DNA of 64,000 nucleotides from NCBI GenBank assembly GCA_020850325.1, contig JADZEW010000024.1, forward strand, positions 1-64,000, written 5' to 3'. The notes beneath the pieces are model-generated. The model was not told the DNA's origin, did not search any database, and worked only from the letters and a program-made list of their open reading frames with translations. Numbering within the stretch: the stretch's first letter is position 1; every line of letters begins with the position of its first letter. Position numbers and translations under genes: made by a program. Positions 49,622 to 58,053 of the stretch are shown piece after piece. The stretch comes from Methanoregulaceae archaeon (GTDB taxonomy: Bacteria > Armatimonadota > Fimbriimonadia > Fimbriimonadales > Fimbriimonadaceae).

Positions 49622-50341
49622 ATGAAGAAACTCGCGATCATCTCTGCATTTTCGGTTCTGGGAGCCATGGCCAGTGCCCAACTCTCCGGCAATCTTTACT
49701 TGGCTCAGGCGAACGACGCTGGTGGCAACTTTGTCAGCCAGGAGTTCGGCGACTTCCCGACCTATTCGACCGGCATCGGCAATGTCGTGACGTTCGGCAG
49801 CGCCGTCAATCTGACCGACGTTCAGGTTCGCATGACCGAAGCGCTTACGGCCACCTGGATTTCGGGTGGAGTCAACCAAGCTCGCCTGACGATCTCGCAG
49901 TTCTCGGGCACGCCTTCCATTAACCACACGTTTGGTGCCGCCAGCGTCGGTGGCGACATCGCCTACTCGGCCATCGTCAATGCGTCGATCACCAACGTGA
50001 CGGCCAAGGTCTTCAACTTCGTTGGTGACGCGACCGGGGTTACTAATCTCGCGGCCGGCACGTATCTCGTGTCGCTGACCGGCATTGCCGACTTCGGCGT
50101 CCGCGGTCAGTCGTTCCAGCAGGCTTCGCTCGCGCAAGCCTCGGATAGCTGGGCCCGCAACCCGGGTGGTGGCTTCGTGCTCCCGATTGGTACGAACTGG
50201 GGCATGCTGAGTGCTGCTACGACTGGCACGTTCCGCGAAGCCAGCATGGGCATCAACGGCACGGCCGTTCCTGAGCCCGCGACGATGGCCATTCTTGGCC
50301 TCGGCGTGGCTGCTCTCGCTCGCCGACGCGCTCGCAAGTAA
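49622..50341 (+). CDS. PEP-CTERM sorting domain protein
   Basis: Protein of 239 residues with a signal peptide (KKLAIISAFSVLGAMASAQ), a beta-rich ectodomain of unknown type (VTFGSAVNLTDVQVRMTEALTATW, AKVFNFVGDATGVTNLAAGTYLVSL; separate segments) and the C-terminal VPEPATMAILGLGVAALARRRA segment. Signal and sorting regions are nearly identical to those of the preceding gene, suggesting duplication of the ends or shared constraints. GGGAGGAG precedes the ATG. No operator is seen upstream. It ends 21 bp before a large hairpin. Confidence 0.88.
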   Translation: MKKLAIISAFSVLGAMASAQLSGNLYLAQANDAGGNFVSQEFGDFPTYSTGIGNVVTFGSAVNLTDVQVRMTEALTATWISGGVNQARLTISQFSGTPSINHTFGAASVGGDIAYSAIVNASITNVTAKVFNFVGDATGVTNLAAGTYLVSLTGIADFGVRGQSFQQASLAQASDSWARNPGGGFVLPIGTNWGMLSAATTGTFREASMGINGTAVPEPATMAILGLGVAALARRRARK

Positions 50342-50361
50342 GTCGCTCTCCTTGGAGGCCT

Positions 50362-50397
50362 GAATCGTCCCTTCGCCAACTGGCGAAGGGACGATTC
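50362..50397. terminator. 16-bp perfect hairpin between convergent genes
   Basis: GAATCGTCCCTTCGCC and GGCGAAGGGACGATTC flank the loop AACT. It contains GAATCGTCCC, also found at the loop-stem junction of family 2 repeats. No T-run follows, so it may be a bidirectional, non-canonical terminator. Confidence 0.65.
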
Positions 50398-50402
50398 CTA
50401 GT

Positions 50403-51164
50403 TTAGGGCTCCCACAACGCCGATTGGCGGAAATGCTCGTCGGGCCAACCCGCGATATGTGCGACCTCGGCATCGGTCAGCCAGCGGAGTTCCGCCCCAC
50501 TTGCCAGTGCATCCCGAAGCATCCGCGCAGATTTCACGGCCATCAATGTTGCGGAAAGCGCTTCGGAAGGGGTCTTGCCGCCGGTGATGAGACCGTGGTT
50601 TTGTAGCCAGTACGTCTTGGGTGGTTCTCCAATCGCTGCACCAAAGCGCAGCGCCGCTTCGCGGATTGCCTTCGCCAGCGGCAGCCCCGGCGCAACGTAC
50701 GGCACCCAGGCCGTCGCCGGCCCGGTTAGCACGATCTCATCGGGGAAGAAACGGCGGGTCGCCCAGAGCGCGGCATCTTCCCGAATCAACAGCGACAGCA
50801 CCGGAGTCGGATGCGTGTGCACGACGCACTTCCAGCCGGAGTGCTTCATCAGCCACGCGTGCATGAAAGTCTCGGTCGAGGGTCGGATGGCATCGGGGTC
50901 GAGGCGGGTGGCATCGAGATGCTCCCGGATCGCGACGTCATCCAATCCATCCCAACTGGTGCCCTCGACGGCATCGACCAGGACCCGAGCGCGCACCTCG
51001 CAAAAGTCGCTCGCCGCGGCGTGGGCCATCGCCCGACCCGATCCCTTAATCCACAAGGTCAGGTCGGAAAACGAAAGCGAGACGTTGCCCTCGGCAAGGA
51101 TCACCAGATCGAGGGCCGGGTCGGCGACTTCGCGAGCGAGGCGGGCAACAGATTCAGGCGTCAT
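50403..51164 (-). CDS. class II aldolase/adducin family protein
   Basis: Protein of 253 residues with the class II aldolase fold of RhaD/FucA/AraD. LVILAEGNVSLS resembles the phosphate-binding loop; PSTETFMHAWLMKHSGWKCVVHTHPTPV holds the catalytic acid and zinc His pair; YWLQNHGLITGGKTPSEAL contains the third His (separate segments). Related enzymes split sugar phosphates such as rhamnulose or ribulose phosphate. It overlaps the transporter permease gene by 11 bp, so it probably acts on the imported sugar. GGGAG precedes the ATG. Confidence 0.88.
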   Translation of the reverse strand: MTPESVARLAREVADPALDLVILAEGNVSLSFSDLTLWIKGSGRAMAHAAASDFCEVRARVLVDAVEGTSWDGLDDVAIREHLDATRLDPDAIRPSTETFMHAWLMKHSGWKCVVHTHPTPVLSLLIREDAALWATRRFFPDEIVLTGPATAWVPYVAPGLPLAKAIREAALRFGAAIGEPPKTYWLQNHGLITGGKTPSEALSATLMAVKSARMLRDALASGAELRWLTDAEVAHIAGWPDEHFRQSALWEP

Positions 51165-52107
51165 CGTGAGTCTCCCGTAGGCGGTCGAGGGCCAGCGCGG
51201 CGAGGATGATTCCGCCGGTGACGATCTTCTGCACCCAGTTTGGCAGACCGACCTGGGTGCAGCCCGAGCGAATGGTCGCGATGACTAGCGCCCCGAGCAA
51301 CGAGCCGTAGACGGTGCCGCGTCCGCCCGATAGCGAGGCCCCGCCGATCACCGTCGCGGCAATGATGTCGAGTTCCAGTCCTTCTGCGACGGTCGGGTCG
51401 CCTACGGTCAGCCGTGAGAACTGCATGAGTCCGGCGGTGCCGGCAAAGAAACCGCCGAGGGCAAACACCGCCAACCGAATCCGCGAGGGGCTGATGCCCG
51501 CCAGCCGCGCCGCTTCCGGGTTCGCGCCGACCGCAATGACGTTCCGGCCGAATACGGTTCGCTGAAGAACAAGGCTCGCAAGGACCGCCGCTGCAATGAG
51601 CAGCCAGACTCCCACCGGTACCAGCATGAACTTCTTCTCAATCGGCAGACGCGCCAGCAGCGAAGCGAGCCAGGTCAGCGGGGCATCGATCTTCTGCTCG
51701 CCCGCCATTCCCGTGGCGATGCCACGGAAGATCAGGAGCGAGCCGAGCGTAGCGATGAACGGGGAGAGCCTGAGCTGGGTGATGAGCAGGCCATTGAACG
51801 TCCCGGCGAGCAACCCCACGCCCACGCCGATACCGGCCGCCGCCACGGGGTCGAGCTTCAGCGCACTGAGGCACCACGCAATCACGACCGTAACCAGCGC
51901 AACCAGCGAACCTACCGAGAGATCGATCATCCGGGCGACGACGATAAACGTCATGCCGATCGCGCCGAAGCCGACGATCGCCACTTGGCGGGCGATCGTT
52001 TCAAAGTTGTCCCGCGATGCAAAGTCGGGTCCTCGCCACACCGCAAACAGCCCGACCAACGCGAGCCAGGTGATGATCAGACCCGCCAGCGCGCGGAATC
52101 CGCTCAC
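51154..52107 (-). CDS. ribose/sugar ABC transporter permease (RbsC type)
   Basis: Membrane protein of 317 residues with about 9-10 helices. NFETIARQVAIVGFGAIGMTFIVVARMIDLSVGSLVALV near the N-terminus, TLGSLLIFRGIATG in the middle, RTVFGRNVIAVGANPEAARLAGI and LDIIAATVIGGASLSGGRGTVYGSLLGALVIATI are hallmark segments of RbsC-like permeases (quoted separately). The start is GTG in a GTGA overlap with the binding-protein gene. The ATPase (RbsA) is absent from this cluster and the window, so it must be encoded elsewhere. Confidence 0.93.
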   Translation of the reverse strand: MSGFRALAGLIITWLALVGLFAVWRGPDFASRDNFETIARQVAIVGFGAIGMTFIVVARMIDLSVGSLVALVTVVIAWCLSALKLDPVAAAGIGVGVGLLAGTFNGLLITQLRLSPFIATLGSLLIFRGIATGMAGEQKIDAPLTWLASLLARLPIEKKFMLVPVGVWLLIAAAVLASLVLQRTVFGRNVIAVGANPEAARLAGISPSRIRLAVFALGGFFAGTAGLMQFSRLTVGDPTVAEGLELDIIAATVIGGASLSGGRGTVYGSLLGALVIATIRSGCTQVGLPNWVQKIVTGGIILAALALDRLRETHDDA

Positions 52108-53102
52108 GACTTAGGCGGAGCGATCACCTTCGCAATCTCGGGATCGGCCAGATTCTCTTTTGTGACCAGTACCGAACCGGTGTCGATGCGCTTCTCGACC
52201 GGCTGCTTCTTGATGTGGTCGACCAGGTGCTTGACCCCGAGGTAGCCCATGCGATTGGGGTTTTGAACGACGAGACCGTTGATCTGCCCCGCATTCAGGG
52301 CGTCCAGCAACTTCGCCGTCATATCGAAGCCGACGAACTTTACTTTGCCCGCTTTACCCGCTCCCTGAAGGGCGAGCAACATGCCGAACGTCGAGCTCTC
52401 GTTCGGGCACACGACGCCATCGAACTCGGGGAAGCGCTGCAGCAAGTTCTCGGCGGCTTGCTGAGCGGTCTCCACGGTCGCGCCCGCGTATTGTTCCTGG
52501 CTGATGATCGTGATGTTCGAAGCCGCTTTCAGCGCCTCCAGGAAGCCCTCCTCGCGCTCACGAGTGCTGGCTGATCCTTCCTGGTAGCGGAGCAGGATGA
52601 CTTTCTTCGGCCCTTCGCCCAACGATGCAACCAGATGTTCGCCTCCTTTCTTGCCGGCGGCGAAGTTGTCGGTGGCGACGAAGCTGACCGTTTCGACTTC
52701 CTTCAAGCCCGAGTCGATGATCAGCACGGGAATCCCGGCGCTCTGGGCGTCGGAAACGGGAAGGCGCAGGGCGGTGTCATCCAGCGGCGCGAGCACAATC
52801 CCGTCCACCTTTTGCGTCACGAAGTCCTCAACGACCTTGATCTGATCCTCGCGGTCATTCTCCTTCTGTGGTCCCTTCCAGATCACCTCGACATTGCCCA
52901 GTTCGGAAGCTGCCTCGTCGGCTCCGGCCTTGACTGACTTCCAAAATTCGTGGGTCGATCCCTTGGGGATTACGGCGAGTCGCAGCTTAGCGGCAGAGGT
53001 GGACGTGGTGCTTCCGTCGGGAGCAGGGGCTTCGGACTTTGCGCCGCAACCCGCAATGACGAGGGCCGCAAGTGCGAGCGGCATCAGCAGTCGAGCAGTC
53101 AT
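52104..53102 (-). CDS. sugar-binding lipoprotein of an ABC transporter (RbsB type)
   Basis: Protein of 332 residues with lipobox LALAALVIAGC, followed by a periplasmic-binding fold of the ribose/LacI type: LRLAVIPKGSTHEFWKSVKAGADEAASEL, DFVTQKVDGIVLAPLDDTAL, GIPVLIIDSGL, VVCPNESSTFGMLLALQ, VQNPNRMGYLGVKHLVDHI (separate segments). It captures a sugar for the RbsC-like permease. TATAGT lies six bases before the ATG with no Shine-Dalgarno, so this operon also seems to begin with a leaderless mRNA. Confidence 0.95.
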   Translation of the reverse strand: MTARLLMPLALAALVIAGCGAKSEAPAPDGSTTSTSAAKLRLAVIPKGSTHEFWKSVKAGADEAASELGNVEVIWKGPQKENDREDQIKVVEDFVTQKVDGIVLAPLDDTALRLPVSDAQSAGIPVLIIDSGLKEVETVSFVATDNFAAGKKGGEHLVASLGEGPKKVILLRYQEGSASTREREEGFLEALKAASNITIISQEQYAGATVETAQQAAENLLQRFPEFDGVVCPNESSTFGMLLALQGAGKAGKVKFVGFDMTAKLLDALNAGQINGLVVQNPNRMGYLGVKHLVDHIKKQPVEKRIDTGSVLVTKENLADPEIAKVIAPPKS

Positions 53103-53147
53103 GCCGCAACTATACCGAGATGAAGCAGAGGTAGCGCTAAAGAGTGT

Positions 53148-54194
53148 CTATGAACCCGACTCGAGCGCCCAATGGTAAGCGGACTCCATCCGTTCGCCGA
53201 AACGCTCCAAGGTGTACTCCGTCCTGTGTCGATTTCGCGCCGCGGTGCCCATGGATGCGACGAACTCGGAGTCTTCGCCCCAGGCGCGCACGAGCTGGGC
53301 GAGTTCGGATGCGTCCCGCTTCTCGAAGAGGGACCCGGTCACACCGTCTTCTACGAGTTCGGGCAATCCCCCGCTGCGGGTCGCCAAGATCGGCTTGCCG
53401 AGCGACATGGCCTCGAGTGCCGAATAAGGAAAGGCCTCCTCCCACAGGCTTGGGATGACGACTGCGTCCATCGCCGCCATCGCGTTCGCGACATCGGGGA
53501 TGCGACCGTGGAAGACGACCTGGCCGGGACTCTCGGTGAGCTTGGGAAGGAGCGGGCCGTCGCCAAAAACATGAAACGTGTTGGCTGGAAGATCGCGGGC
53601 CGCCTCGACCACGGTATCTACCCCTTTGTCGGCATTGATCCGCCCGAAGAACCCCACGCTGAATCCTGACAAACCGAGTTGCTCCCGCATGGCTTCTCGC
53701 TCGACGTTGGGTTCGAGGGGAGGGATCCCGGCCTTCGCGACGGTGATTCGGTTGCGGGGCACCCCGGATGCGGCGAGCTTTTCCTCCACCGCATTCGAGA
53801 CGCCGACGAAGTGGGTGAACAGCCGGGTGTAGCGTCGGACCTTGGTGGGACTCCAGTGCAGCACGACGTGCCGCGTGAGAATCCGGACCGGTTGCCGGGC
53901 GAGCCGCGCCGCGATCGCGGGAACGATGTAGTCCGGACTGAAATGGGCGTTGACGACATCGAATCCGTTCGCTCGGAACAGCCTGAGGTAGGCCGCGAGC
54001 CGAGAGAACTGGAACTGCCGCCGAACTCCGATCGGAACAGTACGTCCAGCGAGCTTGGGTTCGAGCGGGGACCCGGGGGGCGCGGTCGTCCACACGTCGT
54101 GGCCCCGTTCAGTCAGCGCTGTCGTTAGATAAGCCAGATATCGTTCGATTCCCCCCCAGTCGTACAGCGCGCTGCCGATCTGGAGGATTTTCAC
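53148..54194 (-). CDS. GT4-family glycosyltransferase
   Basis: Protein of 348 residues with GT-B fold. The N-terminal domain begins KILQIGSALYDWGGIERYLAYLTTAL (Gly-rich loop and acceptor side); the C-terminal domain has VGFFGRINADKGVDTVVEAA, HVFGDGPLLPKL and the donor-binding motif SLWEEAFPYSALEAMSLGKPILATRSGGLPELV (E-x7-E; separate segments). It probably transfers a hexose to a surface glycan or lipid in the cytoplasm. The GTG at 54194 overlaps the esterase stop as GTGA; longer frames are not supported. It is the last gene of the NIL-esterase-GT4 operon. Confidence 0.92.
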   Translation of the reverse strand: MKILQIGSALYDWGGIERYLAYLTTALTERGHDVWTTAPPGSPLEPKLAGRTVPIGVRRQFQFSRLAAYLRLFRANGFDVVNAHFSPDYIVPAIAARLARQPVRILTRHVVLHWSPTKVRRYTRLFTHFVGVSNAVEEKLAASGVPRNRITVAKAGIPPLEPNVEREAMREQLGLSGFSVGFFGRINADKGVDTVVEAARDLPANTFHVFGDGPLLPKLTESPGQVVFHGRIPDVANAMAAMDAVVIPSLWEEAFPYSALEAMSLGKPILATRSGGLPELVEDGVTGSLFEKRDASELAQLVRAWGEDSEFVASMGTAARNRHRTEYTLERFGERMESAYHWALESGS

Positions 54195-55093
54195 GCGCCG
54201 GCTCCGAGGTGTTCGATCAGCCACGCGCGGTTGCGTTCGACCATCTCGACATGCCAGTCGTGGCCCCAGTCATAACGATGCAGGTGCTTGATGCCTGACA
54301 AAGCCTGATAGATCGCTTCCACGTTCTCAGGACGGGCGGCAGGGTCCTTTTCGCCCAAAGTCACCAGAGTTGGCACGCGGCAATGGGTTGCCTGGTGCAT
54401 CGTGTCGTAGTAGGCGATCGTGGCGAGGACCCGCTCATGCCCCAACGGAATGGCTTCGCCGAAGTCGATGAGTTCCTTGAGGGGATACCGATAGGCGTTG
54501 CGACCCAGGGCGGCACGCATGGCCCCGAGGAACGGCATATCCGCCACCACCGTGCGAATGAGCGGGCACCATGCGCCCAGCCAGATGCTGATGCCGCCGC
54601 CCTGACTCATTCCCATCGCCGCAAGCCGATCTTCGTCGGCTTCCGGTTGGGCTTGAAGCACCCGAGCGGCGATGACCGCGTCTTGAAACATTCGGCGAAA
54701 GATCCACGTGTGCGGGTCTGCCGCCCCTTCGGCAAAGTAGCCGCGAGCCGTGACGTACGACTCCTGATGAAACGCCTCTTCGCCGTGGAAGTTCAGGCTC
54801 AGGCTGGTGAATCCCTCGCGGGTGCCGTAGATGTTGGGTAGCACGGATTCGCGGCCATACGGCGGAATCCAGAGGAATGCGGGCGCGCGGCGCGCTCCGG
54901 GCGGGTAGGCAATCCAGCCGTGGCGGGTCGCCCCATCGATCCCCCGAAACGAGAACGTCTCGATCAGGTGGGCGTCCCCCTGCGCGGGAGTCAGCGAGCG
55001 GTGGAAGTCCAGGGGCGCGGCCTTGGCTTCGGCGTACGTCTCCTGCCAGAACTCCGCGAAATCTTCGGGGAGATCAGGTTCGAACGGGCTCAT
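54191..55093 (-). CDS. acetyl xylan esterase-type alpha/beta hydrolase (AXE1 family)
   Basis: Protein of 300 residues. The nucleophile is in LAAMGMSQGGGISIWLG, the Asp in VPTLVTLGEKDPAARPENVE, and the His in RYDWGHDWHVEM. The N-terminal DLPEDFAEFWQETYAEAKAAPLDF is typical of AXE1/cephalosporin-C deacetylase relatives, which remove acetyl groups from sugars. No signal peptide is present, so it works in the cytoplasm. ATGA overlaps link it to the NIL gene upstream and GTGA to the GT4 gene downstream, consistent with making or trimming an acetylated glycan. Confidence 0.9.
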   Translation of the reverse strand: MSPFEPDLPEDFAEFWQETYAEAKAAPLDFHRSLTPAQGDAHLIETFSFRGIDGATRHGWIAYPPGARRAPAFLWIPPYGRESVLPNIYGTREGFTSLSLNFHGEEAFHQESYVTARGYFAEGAADPHTWIFRRMFQDAVIAARVLQAQPEADEDRLAAMGMSQGGGISIWLGAWCPLIRTVVADMPFLGAMRAALGRNAYRYPLKELIDFGEAIPLGHERVLATIAYYDTMHQATHCRVPTLVTLGEKDPAARPENVEAIYQALSGIKHLHRYDWGHDWHVEMVERNRAWLIEHLGAGA

Positions 55094-55329
55094 GCGCCGA
55101 CGGCGCGCTGCTCAGCCTCGACATGCAAGCCTGTGGTCATCAACCAAGCGGTCGCGCGCTGGATTTCCTCGACAGGCCCGGTAAGTTCCACTTGCATCCA
55201 ACCGTAGTCGGTATCGATGCTGGCCTTCTTGATGTTGACCTGCAAACTGAAGTCGCGACAGAGTTGCCAAAGCCACGGCTCCTTAACCGACGCGCCGCTC
55301 GCGATCAAGGTGACATCGACATTCGCCAT
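55090..55329 (-). CDS. NIL-domain small protein
   Basis: Protein of 79 residues: ANVDVTLIASGASVKEPWLWQLCRDFSLQVNIKKASIDTDYGWMQVELTG in order matches the NIL domain, best known as the regulatory C-terminal domain of methionine ABC ATPases (quoted only as key segments: VKEPWLWQL and VNIKKASID). Standing alone it could sense a small ligand or be part of a ferredoxin-like complex. It heads the operon with the esterase and GT4 genes. The start at 55329 is chosen because it begins the domain; TACACT lies ten bases upstream. Confidence 0.8.
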   Translation of the reverse strand: MANVDVTLIASGASVKEPWLWQLCRDFSLQVNIKKASIDTDYGWMQVELTGPVEEIQRATAWLMTTGLHVEAEQRAVGA

Positions 55330-55461
55330 ATTGAAGCCGAGTGTACCAGAGGGTCTTTTGCCCCGCACTCCGCATTTGCCGTGTCATCATCACAACCGAT
55401 TCGTCCTATTTCACGTAACTAACGATGAGCACCGGTGAGGGCTCGGGAGATGCAACTACAC

Positions 55462-56163
55462 ATGAAGCGATTTTCTTTCATTCTTGCGGCCGGCGTTGCC
55501 GCAGCCATTGCGGTGTCGGCGGTTCAGGGCGTGTCTATCGCCTGGAAGCCGAAGGCCGGCGACACGACCAAGTACAAGCTCACGACCAAGGCTAACATTC
55601 AGGGCCAGGAGATGTCGTTCAGTGCGATCCTGACCTCGAAGGTGCTCGAAGTCACTGCCGACAAGATTGTCGTCGAAGAGAAGCAGAGCGACCTTAATGT
55701 CAAGTTTGGTGAGCAGGATTTCAGCTCCATGATGCCCCCGAGCATCACATCGACCACGACCATGAAGCCGAATGGCGAGGTGATCGAGCGTAAGAGCGAG
55801 ATGGAAGAGGCCGGCAGCCAGCGCATGGAAGCCGCGCTTGCCCACCAGTACCCGGACAAGCAGATCGAGAAGGGTGGCACGTGGGTCATCAAGCGCGCAG
55901 CAAACGCCGATAAGAAGCTCCCCGCCAGCGAGTCGACCTACACCTACGTGGATGACGAGAAGGTCGGCGCGTTCGATACGTGGAAGATCACCTACGTGTT
56001 CAAGGAGACCGAGGGCTCGACCCCGATGGTCGTCAACGGAACGATTTGGCTAAGCCGTGCCAACGGTGAGCCGGTGAAGGCGGTCTACAAGATGCAGAAC
56101 GTCGAGTTCCAGGAAGGCATGGGCACCAGCGATGCCGAAGCCGAGATCACGCGGATCGACTGA
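55462..56163 (+). CDS. secreted protein of unknown function
   Basis: Protein of 233 residues. A signal peptide (KRFSFILAAGVAAAIAVSAVQG) is followed by an antiparallel beta-type body (WKPKAGDTTKYKLTTKANIQGQEMSFSAILTSKVLEVTADKIVVEEKQSD and MVVNGTIWLSRANGEPVKAVYKMQNVEF, quoted separately) rather like lipoprotein-carrier or DUF6263-like proteins. No catalytic residues stand out. GGGAG is 12 bases upstream of the chosen ATG. It is a single-gene unit with a strong terminator, so it may be well expressed. Confidence 0.75.
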   Translation: MKRFSFILAAGVAAAIAVSAVQGVSIAWKPKAGDTTKYKLTTKANIQGQEMSFSAILTSKVLEVTADKIVVEEKQSDLNVKFGEQDFSSMMPPSITSTTTMKPNGEVIERKSEMEEAGSQRMEAALAHQYPDKQIEKGGTWVIKRAANADKKLPASESTYTYVDDEKVGAFDTWKITYVFKETEGSTPMVVNGTIWLSRANGEPVKAVYKMQNVEFQEGMGTSDAEAEITRID

Positions 56164-56186
56164 TCCTTCGTCGCAAGTAATCGCTA

Positions 56187-56224
56187 GAACGGGAGAGGTG
56201 GATTTCCACCTCTCCCGTTCTTTT
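56187..56224 (+). terminator. terminator of the secreted-protein gene
   Basis: GAACGGGAGAGGTGG and CCACCTCTCCCGTTC form a perfect 15-bp stem with loop ATTT, then TTTT. Confidence 0.95.
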
Positions 56225-56227
56225 GTC

Positions 56228-56282
56228 TGTCGGATGTCGAGTGTCGGATGTCGCTGCATACACCCACATTCGACATCCGACA
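56228..56282. repeat. imperfect inverted repeat
   Basis: TGTCGGATGTCGAGTG (56228-56243) pairs with CATTCGACATCCGACA (56267-56282) with one mismatch. The left arm is followed by a direct partial copy (TCGGATGTCG). It lies between convergent genes. Confidence 0.6.
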
Positions 56283-56296
56283 TTCAACACTCGGAA

Positions 56297-57280
56297 CTAG
56301 TGGTCGTGGTCGTGGTCGTGGTCGTGGTGTTCGTGTCCATGGTCGTGATCATGCCCGTGATGCTCATGCTCCTCAGACGCAGAGATCGACTGCTCGATCC
56401 ACTCGCGCTGGCCCTTCTCGGTAAAGATGTAAGGCGTGTCCGCGGCGCAACGCAGTAGGAGCGGATCGTCGGGGAAGAGTTGCAGTCCTCGCTGGGCGGC
56501 GCGGTACATATCTCCGGAACGCCCAAGCTCACGGTAGCTCAGGCAAAGCCACCGGTAGGCCGAAGTCAGGCCATCCGCTTCAACTTCGTCAAGCTGATCG
56601 GCCCGGACGGGTAGATCGGCAGCGCGTCTCAAGTAGGGAAGCGCCTTGGCGAAGTCTCGCTTCTTGCTGGCATAGAAGCGACCGAGTTCGCTGAGGATCG
56701 AGGGGCTGTTCGGGTTATGCTCCAGGCCCTCCTTGAGCAGTTCGATACCCATGTCGATGGCCGAGTCCGAGCGCTCGCGGCCAAGGACCGTGGCCCCGGT
56801 CGTCCATCCCGGAATGAACTGCGGATCGATCCACGTCATCAGTCGGAACAGCGGCAATGCACTCTTCGGATCATTGTGGCTGTGCCCCTCCATCGGCTTG
56901 TACGCCTTGGTGGCCCGCTCGATGTCGCCGAAGAAGCCGCGGAAGTCTCGTTCCTTGCTCGGCACGACGGTCACGATCGTGCTGTCATCGTGCAGTGCAT
57001 CTTGGCCTGCCTCTCCGTTACCGACACCGGCGCGACCGCGCCTGCGCTCAGCTTCGGTGAGCTGGCGCATCTCTACGCCGTTGTGCAGATAGAGATCCGT
57101 TCTCAGCCAAAGCCAACTGGACACGCTGGTTCGAAACTGGCCCAGCAACGTCGCCGAAGCATGCGTTTCATGCGCGTTGGGGCCCGCATGGTGCTTCGGC
57201 ACCTCGACCTCGCCGCGCAGCGTCGATGCAAAGAGCCCCGATCCAGCAAGGAGGCCGATCGCGATCGGCGCGGTTTTCAT
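56297..57280 (-). CDS. TPR protein with histidine-rich tail
   Basis: Protein of 327 residues with a leader (KTAPIAIGLLAGSGLFAS), possibly a membrane anchor, a middle region with TPR units (EGLEHNPNSPSILSELGRFYASKKRDFAKALPYLRRA and LCLSYRELGRSGDMYRAAQRGLQLFPDDP, separate segments) and a tail of about 25 residues that is nearly all His, Asp, Glu and Gly (HDHDHGHEHHDHDHDHDH). The DNA of the tail is a GTGGTC tandem array. The tail likely binds Ni, Zn or Cu. It overlaps the ABC permease gene by ATGA, so it belongs to that operon and may be a metal-linked partner of the transporter. Confidence 0.8.
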   Translation of the reverse strand: MKTAPIAIGLLAGSGLFASTLRGEVEVPKHHAGPNAHETHASATLLGQFRTSVSSWLWLRTDLYLHNGVEMRQLTEAERRRGRAGVGNGEAGQDALHDDSTIVTVVPSKERDFRGFFGDIERATKAYKPMEGHSHNDPKSALPLFRLMTWIDPQFIPGWTTGATVLGRERSDSAIDMGIELLKEGLEHNPNSPSILSELGRFYASKKRDFAKALPYLRRAADLPVRADQLDEVEADGLTSAYRWLCLSYRELGRSGDMYRAAQRGLQLFPDDPLLLRCAADTPYIFTEKGQREWIEQSISASEEHEHHGHDHDHGHEHHDHDHDHDH

Positions 57281-58053
57281 ACGGCCTGGCTCCGGAACTT
57301 CGACCACGCCAGCAGCAACATGCCGCCCGCGTAAGCCACGCCGTAGGCCAGCAGCCCGCCGACCACCCAAAGCGGAACGGGAGCCCAGTTTTCATTCGCC
57401 ACTCGGGGACCGATGTCGAATAACCCGAACTGCGGCAGGATCGAGTTGATGAACTTGAAGAACCACTGCATCGCGGGGGAGGATGTCTCGTACGCCATCG
57501 TCAAGCCGCGCACGATCATGCTCGATCCGAACGCAACGACAAAGCTGAGCGTTGCCGCGGCTGAGGGGGTCATGAACGCGCTGAGGGTCAGCGTGACCGC
57601 GCAGAGCACGCCAAGCCCGACCATCTTCAGCAACGCGTACTGCACCATGATCGCCTCGAACCGGACGCCGAACATCAACAGGGCAACCGAGGTAAGGGCG
57701 AGCAGGATCACGAACGCCAGCCAAGTGGCGAGGATTGCGCCCATCAGCTTGCCAGCTAACAAGTCGAAGCGTGAAATCGGCCGCGCGAGCAGCGGATACA
57801 GCGTGCGATTGCGGATTTCATCCGGCAGCAGCCGCGCCGTAGTGAGAATTGCAATGACCGTCGAAAACAGCCCAAGCACGGTCACGCCGAGGTCCTTGGC
57901 AAAGGTCTGAAGACCATCGACCCCGAAGAATCCGAGCGCGCCCGAAGCGGCCATGATGATCATGCCGAGGATGGCCACGACCCACAGGTCCTTGCGCCGA
58001 AGCGACTCCAACAACACTCCACGGGCCAACGCCCACCACACGCGTAGCTTCAT
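57277..58053 (-). CDS. ABC-2 type transporter permease
   Basis: Protein of 258 residues with six predicted helices. WWALARGVLLESLRRKDLWVVAILGMIIM and LLPDEIRNRTLYPLLARPISRFDLLAGKLMGAIL are typical of NosY/ABC-2 permeases (separate segments). It is linked by ATGA to the ATPase gene upstream and to the His-tailed TPR gene downstream. The transported substrate is unknown; the NosY-like pattern and the His-rich partner hint at copper or other metal-related maturation, but this is speculative. Confidence 0.9.
   Translation of the reverse strand: MKLRVWWALARGVLLESLRRKDLWVVAILGMIIMAASGALGFFGVDGLQTFAKDLGVTVLGLFSTVIAILTTARLLPDEIRNRTLYPLLARPISRFDLLAGKLMGAILATWLAFVILLALTSVALLMFGVRFEAIMVQYALLKMVGLGVLCAVTLTLSAFMTPSAAATLSFVVAFGSSMIVRGLTMAYETSSPAMQWFFKFINSILPQFGLFDIGPRVANENWAPVPLWVVGGLLAYGVAYAGGMLLLAWSKFRSQAV

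Noticed and set aside
56297-56370. GTGGTC array as a regulatory tandem repeat
   Set aside because: It is in frame and simply encodes the His-Asp tail; the variation in the third units follows codon use.
57254-57270. GCCGATCGCGATCGGC palindrome
   Set aside because: It lies in the coding sequence for the leader of the TPR protein (PIAIG) and single GC-rich palindromes of this kind are expected in GC-rich genes; no second copy was noticed.
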